From positions 1 to 63,443 of the forward strand of contig CAJUFB010000011.1 in the NCBI GenBank assembly GCA_910585805.1: a stretch of DNA of 63,443 nucleotides, written 5' to 3'. The notes under the pieces are model-generated. The model made no database searches. It was not told where the DNA came from and was given only the letters and a program-made list of their open reading frames with translations. The position numbers were made by a program, and so were the translations under genes. Shown piece after piece: positions 35,344-44,050 of this stretch. Every line of letters begins with the position of its first letter. Positions within the stretch are counted from its first letter, which is position 1. The DNA comes from an uncultured Acetatifactor sp. (lineage in GTDB: Bacteria; Bacillota; Clostridia; Lachnospirales; Lachnospiraceae).

Positions 35344-35721
35344 TTACATTGCTTTGATATCAAGCCGAACCTTATCTGCAATACGTGCAATGTACTCACT
35401 GTTTGTAGGCCTGGTTCTGCCCGATGATGCTGAGTATCCGAACATTTTTTCAAAAGTTTTCTCATTTCCTCTCGTCCACGACACCTCAATGGCATTGCGA
35501 ATGGCCCGTTCTACCTTTTGATCTGTGGTCTTAAACCTTCGGGCAACAGTGGGGTACAGCAGCTTGGTTACACTGGTTACCACCTCCATATCCCTTCCGG
35601 TTAATAAAATGGCATCTCTCAAGTAATGATATCCCTTCAAATGTGCTGGAACTCCTACGTCTAACATAATTTCAGTAATATACTTCTCAAGTTCGTAATC
35701 CTTAATAGCAGTAATTTCCAC
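35344..35721 (-). CDS. Stand-alone Spo0A C-terminal DNA-binding domain protein
   Basis: About 125 residues from GTG 35721 (AAAGGGG upstream). Almost the whole length aligns by eye with the Spo0A effector domain: VGVPAHLKGYHYLRDAI, VTKLLYPTVARRFKTT, VERAIRNAIEVSWTRGN, FGYSASSGRTRPTNSEYIA. The receiver domain with its phospho-Asp is absent, and 15 N-terminal residues replace it. Spo0A binds 0A boxes to trigger sporulation; a receiver-less form would bind without phosphorylation or act as a competitor. It has its own terminator, so it is a single-gene unit. Confidence 0.88.
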   Translation of the reverse strand: MEITAIKDYELEKYITEIMLDVGVPAHLKGYHYLRDAILLTGRDMEVVTSVTKLLYPTVARRFKTTDQKVERAIRNAIEVSWTRGNEKTFEKMFGYSASSGRTRPTNSEYIARIADKVRLDIKAM

Positions 35722-35813
35722 TCGAATTCCCCTTTCTGATGGATTGCTGCTTCTTCACTGCGGGACATATATTAAAATAACCATATATGCGTACAAACTA
35801 AATGCCTTTTCAC

Positions 35814-35919
35814 TTATACACAAGACCGCCGAAATTTGCCAGGCTGCTTATGCAGGAATTATGGCTGGCGGTCTTTCGTTATACATTCACGTTGGCAAAT
35901 GTTTTCCAACGTGAGTATA
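35814..35919 (+). repeat. TATAC-GTATA palindromic element, copy 2
   Basis: A 106-base element bounded by TTATAC and GAGTATAT. Hairpin one has nine-base arms AAGACCGCC (35822-35830) and GGCGGTCTT (35867-35875). Hairpin two pairs TATAC-AT-TCACGTTGG (35880-35895) with CCAACGTGAGTATA (35906-35919), stronger than in the other copies. The internal phrase ATGGCTGGCG is shared with the copies at 5706 and 61781. Confidence 0.65.
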
Positions 35920-35934
35920 TGCTGACGATCATTG

Positions 35935-36011
35935 AAACTTGCCAGGCATCCCGACTCACGAACGAAAGATGCCGGGAACATTGTGGCAAATTTCATCGCT
36001 CGTGAGTATAA
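35935..36011 (+). repeat. Short palindromic element ending GTGAGTATAAC, copy 1
   Basis: A 77-base element with outer arms AAACTTGCCA (35935-35944) and TGGCAAATTT (35984-35993), plus an overlapping pair CTCACGA (35955-35961) and TCGTGAG (36000-36006). The 3' box GGCAAATTTCATC...GTGAGTATAAC is shared with 60076-60154 and, in looser form, 60235-60319 (minus). The arms interleave, so two mutually exclusive folds are possible. Confidence 0.6.
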
Positions 36012-36069
36012 CTAACGGAAAATCAATTCCACGGGGACGGTTCAAAAACTGCATGTTCCCGAAATACTG

Positions 36070-36999
36070 TCAAAACTGCTCCCTCACCAGATATATCGGC
36101 CGCCTTTTCACTTCCATATATGTCTTTGCGAGATATTGCCCCAAAATACCCGTGCAGAAAAACTGCACTCCGCTGGTCATCAATATAATGCATACCAGAG
36201 ACGGCCAGCCCGATACCGGATCCCCGAATATCATCTTGCGCACAATGATAAATATAATCATCAAAAAAGCCACGATGCAGAAAAACACCCCCATAACGGA
36301 AGCCAGCATCAGAGGTACCGTGGAAAAGGCGGTAATCCCATCCAGGGAATACAGAAACAATTTCCAGAAATTCCATTTCGTCTCCCCTTTGGCCCTTTCC
36401 ACATTCTCGTATTCCAGCCATTTGGTGCGAAATCCCACCCATCCGAAGATTCCTTTGGTAAACCTGTTGTATTCCTTCATGGCAAGGATGGCATCCACCA
36501 TCTGCCTTGTCATCAGCCGATAATCCCTGGCCCCGTCCATGATCTCCGTCCTGGAGATCCGCTTCATCAGCTTATAAAACATTCTGGCAAAAAAGCTTCT
36601 CACCGGCGGCTCCCCTTTCCTGGAAACTCTTCGGGTAGCCACTGAGTCATATCCCTCTTCCATATAAGAAAACATCTCCGGAAGCAGGGATGGCGGATCC
36701 TGGAGATCTACATCCATCAGGACAACGTACTCTCCCTTCGCATTTTCCAGCCCTGCAAACATAGCCGCCTCTTTCCCGAAATTTCTGGAAAAGGAAACCA
36801 GATGCACACGCTCGTCCTTCTCCCTGAGCCTCTTAACCTCTGCCGCCGTTCCGTCTCCGGAACCGTCATCTACATACAGGATCTCCAGCGCAATTTCATT
36901 TTCATCAAAAAATGCCTGATTTTTCAAAAGCGCCTCATAAAAGAACGGCACATTTTCTTCCTCATTATAACAGGGTACCACTACACTTAACAGGCTCAT
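36070..36999 (-). CDS. GT2 polyprenyl-phosphate glycosyltransferase (GtrB-like)
   Basis: About 309 residues from ATG 36999. LSVVVPCYNEEENVPFFYE, LYVDDGSGDGTAAEV, FSRNFGKEAAMFAGL and LMDVDLQDPP are the signature blocks of the DPM1/GtrB subgroup, followed by DYRLMTRQMVDAIL and two C-terminal helices (about 225-290). It would load a sugar on polyprenyl phosphate for a GT-C transferase. AAAGGAG is 12 bases upstream, with a minimal ATG-CTA-TGA frame between, which might tune initiation. It is a single-gene unit with its own promoter, apart from the main locus. Confidence 0.85.
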   Translation of the reverse strand: MSLLSVVVPCYNEEENVPFFYEALLKNQAFFDENEIALEILYVDDGSGDGTAAEVKRLREKDERVHLVSFSRNFGKEAAMFAGLENAKGEYVVLMDVDLQDPPSLLPEMFSYMEEGYDSVATRRVSRKGEPPVRSFFARMFYKLMKRISRTEIMDGARDYRLMTRQMVDAILAMKEYNRFTKGIFGWVGFRTKWLEYENVERAKGETKWNFWKLFLYSLDGITAFSTVPLMLASVMGVFFCIVAFLMIIFIIVRKMIFGDPVSGWPSLVCIILMTSGVQFFCTGILGQYLAKTYMEVKRRPIYLVREQF

Positions 37000-37041
37000 A
37001 GCATTTCTGTCTCCTTTTTTACAGCTGCGGCTTTTATCTAT

Positions 37042-37069
37042 AGTATACATATTTCATCTGTAATTGCAA
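37042..37069 (-). promoter_or_regulatory. Promoter of the GtrB-like gene
   Basis: Minus-strand TTGCAA (37064-37069), a 16-base spacer and TATACT (37042-37047), about 40 bases before the ATG at 36999. Confidence 0.65.
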
Positions 37070-37265
37070 GTCTTGAATGAAAAAGAAAGTATAGCTTTTT
37101 TCAAGTCTGCAAAAGCTATAACTATAAATAATTCTTAATTTTCCTGTCAGTCAGATGACTGACCTGTTTTTTTATGATAAAATATGAGGAAAAGAAAATG
37201 GCACTTTAAAAAGTGCTTTATTTTTAATACCACAGAATACACTTCCTTACTACAGGAGATTCATT

Positions 37266-38417
37266 ATGAGACAGACTAAACTACTGATATTCTTTTTTGC
37301 CATATTTATATTGCTTACCTCATGCGCCCACAGAGAAGCTGCACCTGACCCTGCCATTCCTGAATCCGGCTTCTCTTCACCCGCTGCCGAAACTTCTCCT
37401 TCCAACCTGCCTGATTCCATGTCTCCTGATGTTCCTACCGAAGATGACTCACATCCGCCCCGGGAAGGTATGGTACGCAGCAGGCTGACAAATGAATGGA
37501 TAACGGAAGAAGCAGCCAATATACGCCCCATCGCCCTGATCGTTCCCAATGAAAACAATGCCATCCCTCACTATAATCTGTCCAGAGCTTCCATCCTTTA
37601 CGAAGCCAACGTAGAAGGACGCATGACCAGGCTGATGGCAGTCTTTGAAGACTGGCTGAAGCTGGAGAAGACCGGAAATGTCCGCAGCCTGAGAACCTAT
37701 TATGCTTATTGGGCTTTCGAATGGGATGCTTTTCTTGTCCATCTGGGCGGCCCCTTTTTCATCAATGAACTCATTGCAGAGCCAGGCACCGAGAATATCG
37801 ACGGGCTCCTTACATCCGATTCTGCCGCTTTCATCCGTACTACAGACCGTTCTTCTCCCCACAATGCGTATACTGACGGGCCGAGGCTGGCCAGCACCAT
37901 CAGCAGAAAAGGATACTCCCTTAATTACAGGGATCTGACAGACAGCGAACACTTTCGTTTTGCCTCTAAAAAAGAGCCCAATACGCTGAACCAGTATGAC
38001 CAGGATGCAAAAAGCGCCCTTTATATTGATATGTCGGGCTGTTACCCCCTGACCAGGTGTTATTTCGAATACAATGAGGATGATGGACTCTATTACCGTT
38101 CCCAGCATCTGTCCGGCGGTACCGACGGACCCCATATCGATGCTGCCACCGGAGAGCAGCTGTCCTTCAAAAATATTCTGATTCAGTACGTAAAGTGCGA
38201 CGACCTGGGAGAAGGCTATCTGGCCTTTCAGTGTCACGATACTACAAGTGACGGCTGGTTTTTCACCAACGGAAGAGGCATACATGTGAACTGGAAAAAG
38301 GAAAGCAATTACGGCGCCACAAAATTTTATGACGACAATGGAAGCGAAATCATTCTGAATACCGGAAAAACCATGATATGCGTTGTGGAGGAAGGCGATA
38401 AATTCACTTTTCGCTGA
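37266..38417 (+). CDS. YerB-type (DUF3048) lipoprotein
   Basis: About 383 residues. Signal peptide and lipobox ILLTSC place it outside, lipid-anchored. After a Pro/Ser-rich linker (residues 25-65) the DUF3048 core begins: RPIALIVPNENNAIPHYNLS, ASILYEANVEGRMTRLMAV, NVRSLRTYYAYWAFEWDAFL and VHLGGPFF, all close to B. subtilis YerB. The C-terminal domain (QLSFKNILIQYV, GRGIHVNWKKES, KTMICVV) matches the family's second half. Function is not established; YerB-like proteins are widespread in spore-formers. AGGAG precedes the ATG. A hairpin (GCACTTT/AAAGTGC, 37201-37218) lies in the leader. Confidence 0.88.
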   Translation: MRQTKLLIFFFAIFILLTSCAHREAAPDPAIPESGFSSPAAETSPSNLPDSMSPDVPTEDDSHPPREGMVRSRLTNEWITEEAANIRPIALIVPNENNAIPHYNLSRASILYEANVEGRMTRLMAVFEDWLKLEKTGNVRSLRTYYAYWAFEWDAFLVHLGGPFFINELIAEPGTENIDGLLTSDSAAFIRTTDRSSPHNAYTDGPRLASTISRKGYSLNYRDLTDSEHFRFASKKEPNTLNQYDQDAKSALYIDMSGCYPLTRCYFEYNEDDGLYYRSQHLSGGTDGPHIDAATGEQLSFKNILIQYVKCDDLGEGYLAFQCHDTTSDGWFFTNGRGIHVNWKKESNYGATKFYDDNGSEIILNTGKTMICVVEEGDKFTFR

Positions 38418-38538
38418 TCATTCAGCAGGCCTCCATACCTGAATCCTCCAAAAACTCCCACTTTGGCGCTTTGGGAAAATATGCGCTGCAGTCTCTTTCG
38501 GCAAAAAACTGCAATTTTCTCCCTGCCGCTTATCAAAG

Positions 38539-38578
38539 AACGGCTGGATCGACTCATTGTCCACTCCAGCCGTTTTAT
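38539..38578. terminator. Terminator between yerB-like and HPr genes
   Basis: Perfect ten-base arms AACGGCTGGA (38539-38548) and TCCAGCCGTT (38565-38574) with a 16-base loop followed by TTAT on the plus strand, 120 bases after the lipoprotein stop and 20 bases from the HPr stop. It can serve both convergent genes. Confidence 0.65.
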
Positions 38579-38594
38579 ATGTCATTTTCTTATA

Positions 38595-38858
38595 TCATTC
38601 CCCAAGCCCGTTTTCAACGGCCGCTACCAACGCATGCAGCGCCTCCTCCTCATCCTCTCCCTCACAGGTAAATGTGATTTCATCGCCGCTTTTCACACAT
38701 GCGCCAAGTACGCTCAGTACGCTTTTGGCATTCGCCGTTCCGTCCCGAAATTGAAAAGTAATCAGTGACTTGAACTGCATTGCTTCCTTACATAGAATTC
38801 CCGCCGGTCTGAGATGCAAGCCAGTGGGATTCTTGATGACAACTTTCTGACTTACCAT
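38595..38858 (-). CDS. ptsH: HPr family phosphocarrier protein
   Basis: About 87 residues from ATG 38858, eight bases after GGAGG. The phosphotransfer histidine is exactly at position 15 (NPTGLHLRPAG), and the regulatory serine is at position 46 in ANAKSVLSV, so both PEP-dependent transfer and HPr kinase control are possible. The segment after Ser46 (VLSVLGACV) departs from the usual IMGVMSL, which affects the CcpA/HPrK contact face. It may be the general PTS carrier or a specialised paralogue; no ptsI lies beside it. Confidence 0.88.
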   Translation of the reverse strand: MVSQKVVIKNPTGLHLRPAGILCKEAMQFKSLITFQFRDGTANAKSVLSVLGACVKSGDEITFTCEGEDEEEALHALVAAVENGLGE

Positions 38859-39197
38859 TTTATCTACCTCCAATTTGTTTTTCCCTGTCACTGCCCGCGG
38901 CGCTTTGCCGAAAGCCGCCCTGAGCCGTAACCTTTCCCCAAAACAGATGTACCTTCTCTTTTAGAATACCATGACTCCCTGGTAAATACAAGCTTAAAAT
39001 ATACGAAAACAACATGGAAACGAATCTTAAAGTTATGTTTCACAGCCCTGCCGTGACCAGTAACAGGATGCACACAAAATAAGCGGAATGCGCTCATTTT
39101 GGCGCCGCAGTCAAGGCAGTCGGATGATTGCAGGGGATTGTTCGTGCAAAGCGCGCACGAAAACGCCTCGCGGCGGCGCCGTGTGAACAGTAACATC
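38859..39197. other. Gene-free interval after glmM with nested inverted repeats
   Basis: No gene is supported. GTGACCAGTAAC (39053-39064) and GTGAACAGTAAC (39183-39194) are near-direct copies flanking a segment with GGCGCCGC/GCGGCGCC arms and an inner hairpin TCGTGC-GCACGA near 39141-39159. The HPr gene's promoter and the glmM transcript end should lie here. The bracketed GC-rich block could be a repeat element. Confidence 0.4.
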
Positions 39198-40547
39198 CTA
39201 AAACATGATGTCCTGGATCAGATTTGCCAGTTTCTCCGCCTCCTGTCTGATCACCTGGCTGTCCTTGCCTTCAATCATGACACGCACTAACGGTTCTGTA
39301 CCGGACGGCCTGATCAGCACCCTTCCTTCTCCGGCGAATTTTTCCTCCAGCTCCCGGATCGCCTCTGCAATTTCCGGGTACTCCATGTACCTTTCCTTCT
39401 TGTGATTGGCCACGCTGGCATTCACCAGCGCCTGCGGAAGGACTTCCATAATACCTGCCAGCTCAGACAGACTCCTGCCTGTATCCACTATCACCTGCAG
39501 CAGATGCAGCGCGCTGAGCAGGCCGTCCCCCGTAGTATTCTCATCCAGAAATATGATATGTCCCGACTGCTCGCCGCCCAGGCTGGCCCCGATTTCCTTC
39601 ATACGCTCCAGCACATACCTGTCACCCACTTTAGTCTGCTCTATCGTCAGCCCGCGCTCTTTCCCCATCAGGAAAAAGCCCAGATTGCTCATGATGGTAG
39701 CCACAATGGTATCCTTTTTCAGTTTTCCCTTATCGCGCATATAACTGCCCACGATAGCCATGATCTGGTCACCGTCTACGATCTCCCCATGCTCATCTAC
39801 TGCCAGCAGCCTGTCAGCGTCACCGTCAAACGCAAGCCCCAGATCGGCCTTCTCATACACCACCCTGGCCTGCAGTTCCGCCATATGCGTGGAGCCGCAA
39901 TTGGAATTGATATTGGTGCCGTCCGGATTATTATGGATCGCCACAACCGATGCCCCCAGCTCCTTCAGAGCTTCGACAGAGGTATAGTAAGCCGCGCCTT
40001 CCGCACAGTCTACAACGATCCTGATCCCGTCCAGCTCTACCGGAACCGACTGAAGCACATGATTGACATACTCCTCTCTTGCATCGGTACGATATTTCAC
40101 CTTGCCCACCGCCGTGCCCGTGGGGAACTTGATATCAGGCATATGACTGCGGATCAGGCTTTCTATTTCATCCTCCAGCGCGTCAGGCAGCTTATAACCG
40201 TTCCCGTCAAAGAATTTAATCCCGTTAAATTCCACCGGATTATGAGATGCCGAAATCACCACTCCCGCATCCACTTTATACTTCTGCGTCAAATAAGCAA
40301 CCGCAGGGGTAGGCAGCACACCTACATACACACAGTTCGCTCCCACCGAACATGCCCCCGCCATCAATGCATTCGCAAGCATATCACCCGATATCCGGGT
40401 ATCACATCCGACCATGATCGTAGGTTTATGAGCTTTCTCCTTTGTCAGTACATAAGCACCTGCCTGCCCCAGCTGCATTGCCAGTACAGGTGTAAGTTCC
40501 TCATTTGCAATCCCTCTTACACCGTCTGTTCCAAATAATCTGGCCAT
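39198..40547 (-). CDS. glmM: Phosphoglucosamine mutase
   Basis: About 449 residues, full length. RLFGTDGVRGIANEELTP opens the protein, VVISASHNPVEFNGIKFF holds the phosphoserine (near residue 102), GLAFDGDADRLLAVDE binds Mg, and GGEQSGHIIF and IRPSGTEPLVRVM bind substrate. It interconverts glucosamine-6-P and glucosamine-1-P on the route to UDP-GlcNAc. The GAGGAGG site lies inside the last codons of cdaR. The order cdaA-cdaR-glmM is the canonical Firmicute operon, in which GlmM binds and inhibits CdaA. Confidence 0.97.
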   Translation of the reverse strand: MARLFGTDGVRGIANEELTPVLAMQLGQAGAYVLTKEKAHKPTIMVGCDTRISGDMLANALMAGACSVGANCVYVGVLPTPAVAYLTQKYKVDAGVVISASHNPVEFNGIKFFDGNGYKLPDALEDEIESLIRSHMPDIKFPTGTAVGKVKYRTDAREEYVNHVLQSVPVELDGIRIVVDCAEGAAYYTSVEALKELGASVVAIHNNPDGTNINSNCGSTHMAELQARVVYEKADLGLAFDGDADRLLAVDEHGEIVDGDQIMAIVGSYMRDKGKLKKDTIVATIMSNLGFFLMGKERGLTIEQTKVGDRYVLERMKEIGASLGGEQSGHIIFLDENTTGDGLLSALHLLQVIVDTGRSLSELAGIMEVLPQALVNASVANHKKERYMEYPEIAEAIRELEEKFAGEGRVLIRPSGTEPLVRVMIEGKDSQVIRQEAEKLANLIQDIMF

Positions 40548-40549
40548 TT

Positions 40550-41890
40550 CTATTCTTCCTCCTCCTCATCTGCCTTTGAAATAGTTACCTTTGCAGAAAT
40601 TTCATTTTCAACAGTGACATTCCCCGGCAGCTCAAAAATCACCGGAATCTCATACTCTCCTTCTCTCAATCCGTTCATATTCTGTTCCTGCATCCATGCA
40701 CCGATGTCCAGTCTGCCCTGCACTGCGCTCTGATCAACCGCAGTTACGGCATGATTCAGTCCGGAGATCCGCAGCCTGTATGTCAGCTGGCCTTCGTCAA
40801 ACGCCAATTCAAACTCTTCCGGCAGATTCTCCACGGAAATATTTCTCACCGGGACCGCCAGCGTGCGCTCTACCCTTGGCTCTATGTGCACTGTGGCATT
40901 CACTCTTCCGTTGAAATTACTGTCCGCGAAACGAATGCTGCTGTCCAGATAAGTCCTGAGATTAATAGTTCTCTCCTCATCCTCGCTCTCACCGGTAATG
41001 TCTATTGTAGCGCTGATTTTATTGATATCTGCCAGAGCAGACGCCGTTCCGGCCAGCATTACTGTGGATGGCTCGCATTCCACTGCTCCCGTTGCCAGGT
41101 ATCCTTCCGCCGGCGATCCCGTAATCAGTACTTCAATGGGAACCTCTTTCATTGCATATACAGTCACTTCCATATGCATATTGTCTGCATTTTTAATGAT
41201 ATCCTCCGTGTTGCTGACCAGTTTGCCCTCACTGTCGTAAAAGCGGATTTCCACATTTCCCGACACATTATCCGTAGCACCGGTCACATCCATCTCAAGC
41301 CCCGCATGGTCTATCTGACTGATCACGGACTCCGGACCGCTGATCTCCATTCTGGTCTGGTCGCTTACACTGCCATAGACCATGTATCCTTCCGCTACTT
41401 CCCCCACCGTATTTCGTTTTACGTTCACCCATTTACTGGCCTTATCCTCCACCTTCAGGCGAACTACATCCGGATTACTTGTAATGCTGCTGATCTCCAC
41501 CGCATTATTCAGCAGACTGCAGTTAATGGCAATGGTATTTACCTCCGTAAGGCGGCTTACATCCGCCTCCGCAATGATGTCGGAAGAACGGAGCTGATTG
41601 ATCACCTTCCTGGGCGCCTCCACAGTGACCCGGACCTTATCCGAATTGTCCTGTACCTCATACAGCTTCTCCTCACTGTCCAGAAGTTCCGTATTCACCA
41701 GATTCACAGTGATGCCGGAAAAGGTCACGGAATCTTTGGGGTTGCTGATCATAACCACCGCAAACCAGATCACCACAGCCAAAAATATGGAAACCAGCTT
41801 CAATCCCAGGTTATTCAGAAGCTTCTTTCCCACCTTTTGCCTTGCCTTTTCCTTTACGCCTGTGCCTTCCTTTTGCATCTTCTTCTCCAT
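40550..41890 (-). CDS. cdaR: CdaR (YbbR-domain regulator of c-di-AMP synthase)
   Basis: About 446 residues: one N-terminal helix (LVSIFLAVVIWFAVVMI) then four extracytoplasmic YbbR-type repeats (for example GITVNLVNTELL, VKVEDKASKWVNV region, VTVYAMKEVPIEVLITG, VPVRNISVENLPEEFEL). CdaR binds CdaA in the membrane and modulates c-di-AMP production. From ATG 41890 the gene overlaps cdaA by 80 bases; a GTG 19 codons later (41833) would shorten the overlap to 23 bases and still keep the helix. The acidic tail (SKADEEEEE) overlaps the glmM ribosome site. Confidence 0.92.
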   Translation of the reverse strand: MEKKMQKEGTGVKEKARQKVGKKLLNNLGLKLVSIFLAVVIWFAVVMISNPKDSVTFSGITVNLVNTELLDSEEKLYEVQDNSDKVRVTVEAPRKVINQLRSSDIIAEADVSRLTEVNTIAINCSLLNNAVEISSITSNPDVVRLKVEDKASKWVNVKRNTVGEVAEGYMVYGSVSDQTRMEISGPESVISQIDHAGLEMDVTGATDNVSGNVEIRFYDSEGKLVSNTEDIIKNADNMHMEVTVYAMKEVPIEVLITGSPAEGYLATGAVECEPSTVMLAGTASALADINKISATIDITGESEDEERTINLRTYLDSSIRFADSNFNGRVNATVHIEPRVERTLAVPVRNISVENLPEEFELAFDEGQLTYRLRISGLNHAVTAVDQSAVQGRLDIGAWMQEQNMNGLREGEYEIPVIFELPGNVTVENEISAKVTISKADEEEEE

Positions 41891-42707
41891 TCATATTCAT
41901 GATCTTCCGCATTTTTTCCTTCAATGTCTCAGCGTTCAGATGCCGCATCAGCTCACCCTCATAGGCAATGCTGATGCCGCCTGTCTCCTCAGACACTATC
42001 AGCGTCAGAGAATCCGTAGCCTCAGACACTCCCACACCTGCCCGATGCCGTGTTCCCAGATCCTTGCTCAGTCTCAGGTTATCGGACAACGGCAGATAGC
42101 AGGTTGCATATGTCACCCGGTTGCCCCGCACGATCACCGCTCCGTCATGAAGCGGCGTATTATGTTCGAAAATGTTGATCAGCAGCTGACTGGTAATGAT
42201 TCCGTCCACTTCAATCCCTGTCCGTTCATAATCTTTCAGAGATTCCGCTCTCTCAATGACAATGAGGGCGCCGGTCTTCACTTTCCCCATCTCCACACAT
42301 GCTTTGATAATCTCGTTCAGCGACTTTTCGGAAAAAATATCCTCTTTCTTATTCGATGAACCGGAAAAACCGATGGACGGCAGAAAATTTTTCTCTCCCA
42401 GCAATTCCAAAGCCTGGCGAAGCTCCGGCTGCAGCACCACGATGATCGCCGTAACCGCAAAGCTCAGCACATTCTGGGTTATCCATACGATATTATCCAT
42501 CTTCATCACATTTACAACCACAAGAAATACGCAGATGACTATAAGTCCCTTCAGCATCCGCCATGACCTGGTGGTTTTCATCCATGCCAGAATATAGTAT
42601 ACCAGAAATGCGATGATCAGTATCTCAAACACATCGAACAGATCTACCGTATTAGCATATGTTCTGACATCCTTCAGATATTCATTTACTGTCTCAACCC
42701 ACTGCAT
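41811..42707 (-). CDS. cdaA: Diadenylate cyclase CdaA
   Basis: About 298 residues from ATG 42707; a GTG five codons upstream is the alternative. Three helices (about 28-95), then the DAC domain: DGAV near residue 193 and RHRAG near 225 are the catalytic signatures that join two ATP into c-di-AMP. The C-terminal tail is strongly basic (RHRRKGKGKAKGGKEASE) and is encoded in the part overlapping cdaR. c-di-AMP controls potassium and osmolyte uptake and wall integrity; coupling to glmM links it to wall precursor supply. Confidence 0.96.
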   Translation of the reverse strand: MQWVETVNEYLKDVRTYANTVDLFDVFEILIIAFLVYYILAWMKTTRSWRMLKGLIVICVFLVVVNVMKMDNIVWITQNVLSFAVTAIIVVLQPELRQALELLGEKNFLPSIGFSGSSNKKEDIFSEKSLNEIIKACVEMGKVKTGALIVIERAESLKDYERTGIEVDGIITSQLLINIFEHNTPLHDGAVIVRGNRVTYATCYLPLSDNLRLSKDLGTRHRAGVGVSEATDSLTLIVSEETGGISIAYEGELMRHLNAETLKEKMRKIMNMNGEEDAKGRHRRKGKGKAKGGKEASE

Positions 42708-42736
42708 TTTAATCAGTCCCACTCTTTATTCAAATA

Positions 42737-44002
42737 TTATGGCCACTCGTCTTCGTCAAAATCTTCCTGCATGTCAACCGCTCTTCCAATGGTAACGCTC
42801 CGCCCCTGGGTTCGCCCTGCATTCCTGGCACTGTTTCTGCCCGATACACTCCGCTCCGTTGTCGCGCTCCTCGCGCCCTGACGTGCGTTTCCGCTCTGTC
42901 CGCCGCTCTGCCGGATATTTCCGCCTAGCGAAGTCCTCTCTGTGGTCACTGTCCTGCCTCTCTGAAGGCTGCTTCCGGCCGGCACGGACCGCTCCGTAGT
43001 CACTGTTCTGCTTCCCTGACGCCCGCTTCCTGCAGCATATAAGGATTCTTCCCCGGCGCCCTCCGCCTCTCTGGTCCTCTGTGAATTAATCCGCTTCACA
43101 GTCCTTGTCTGCATGGGAACAGCCATCTTCGGAACCGCTTTCACATAATAATAATATTCGTCATCCTCAAACTGCACCTTCTCCGTCCTGCTGTAATCCA
43201 CGCAAAAGCGGAAAAACTCGATCACCTTTGCCACCACAATGGCCAGAAGCGAGCCGAGCAGCACACTCCCCACTGCCAGATTTATCTCATAGTACAGATC
43301 CCCCACCAGAAGCACCACAATATTCACCATGGCGCCTGCGATCATGGCGATAGTCCACGCATAATTCACAGACATTCTGCGGATCAGGTAAACGCTCAAT
43401 ACCGTAATGGCAAATGCCGCAATGATCACCAGCATCGCCTTATTTGCAAGGAAGTTCTCCACCAGCATGCGGATCTTGGCCAAAGCGTCTTCATCCCCCA
43501 TGGTTCTGATATTGGGAGCGCTCTCCGCCACAAGCTCAAGCAGATAGTAAACCGATATGCCGCAGCCTACCGACACTGCCGAGGAAGGCACGCACAGCAG
43601 GCCCACCGCGATCGGGACCACGTATGGTATCTTCAATGCACATAAAAGGGGGGTAACTACCACTACAAGGGAATCCTTTGGACTAAAGCGGAAAAACAGC
43701 AGATACATAATCAGATACATGCACAATCCAACCAGTGCCACCTCCAGGGAAAGCGCATACATATGCATCAGGCTGAATACCGCCCCCAGTAAAACGATCA
43801 TCCCCAACGGCAGAAATGAACATGCCAACGCTGCAATCAATACAATTCCCATATCATCCAGAAGAGCCATATAGCCCAATCTGCTGTTTAAAGTGTTAAA
43901 AGTAACAAACGCCAGCAGAAACTTTACGACGGGAACGATGAACACATCGCTTTTACTGTATATCAGCTTTAGTCTTTCTTTCATTTCCAGTAAAACTGTC
44001 AT
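42737..44002 (-). CDS. Uncharacterised polytopic membrane protein of the cdaA operon
   Basis: About 421 residues. Eight or nine helices fill residues 20-270. A conserved-looking juxtamembrane motif follows: EFFRFCVDYSRTEKVQFEDD then EYYYYVKAVPKM. The last 120 residues are hydrophilic and repeat R-T-V-T-T-E-R-S four times in variant form, ending in an acidic cap (DMQEDFDEDEWP). GGAGG is five bases before the ATG. It ends 30 bases before cdaA and follows another small membrane protein, so a role with CdaA/CdaR or the cell envelope is likely by position only. No family is recognised. Confidence 0.75.
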   Translation of the reverse strand: MTVLLEMKERLKLIYSKSDVFIVPVVKFLLAFVTFNTLNSRLGYMALLDDMGIVLIAALACSFLPLGMIVLLGAVFSLMHMYALSLEVALVGLCMYLIMYLLFFRFSPKDSLVVVVTPLLCALKIPYVVPIAVGLLCVPSSAVSVGCGISVYYLLELVAESAPNIRTMGDEDALAKIRMLVENFLANKAMLVIIAAFAITVLSVYLIRRMSVNYAWTIAMIAGAMVNIVVLLVGDLYYEINLAVGSVLLGSLLAIVVAKVIEFFRFCVDYSRTEKVQFEDDEYYYYVKAVPKMAVPMQTRTVKRINSQRTREAEGAGEESLYAAGSGRQGSRTVTTERSVPAGSSLQRGRTVTTERTSLGGNIRQSGGQSGNARQGARSATTERSVSGRNSARNAGRTQGRSVTIGRAVDMQEDFDEDEWP

Positions 44003-44050
44003 TGTGACCTCCGGCCGGGTATTTCCCCGAAAGCTTTCCCTGCTTCCGGT

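Larger units (their letters stand above)
35722..36069. other. Gene-free interval with two palindromic elements
   Basis: No reading frame is credible here. It holds the Spo0A-domain gene's upstream region (a TTGTAC-like box near 35788 on the minus strand, weak), the two palindromic elements at 35814-35919 and 35935-36011, and a third short motif near 36025-36055 (GGGGACGGTTC with a partial inverted match GGGAAC) that resembles REP-type sequences. Confidence 0.5.

Noticed and set aside
35722..36069. Riboswitch or T-box in the repeat interval
   Set aside because: No conserved riboswitch core or specifier-type stem was recognised, and the same palindromes occur at unrelated genes.
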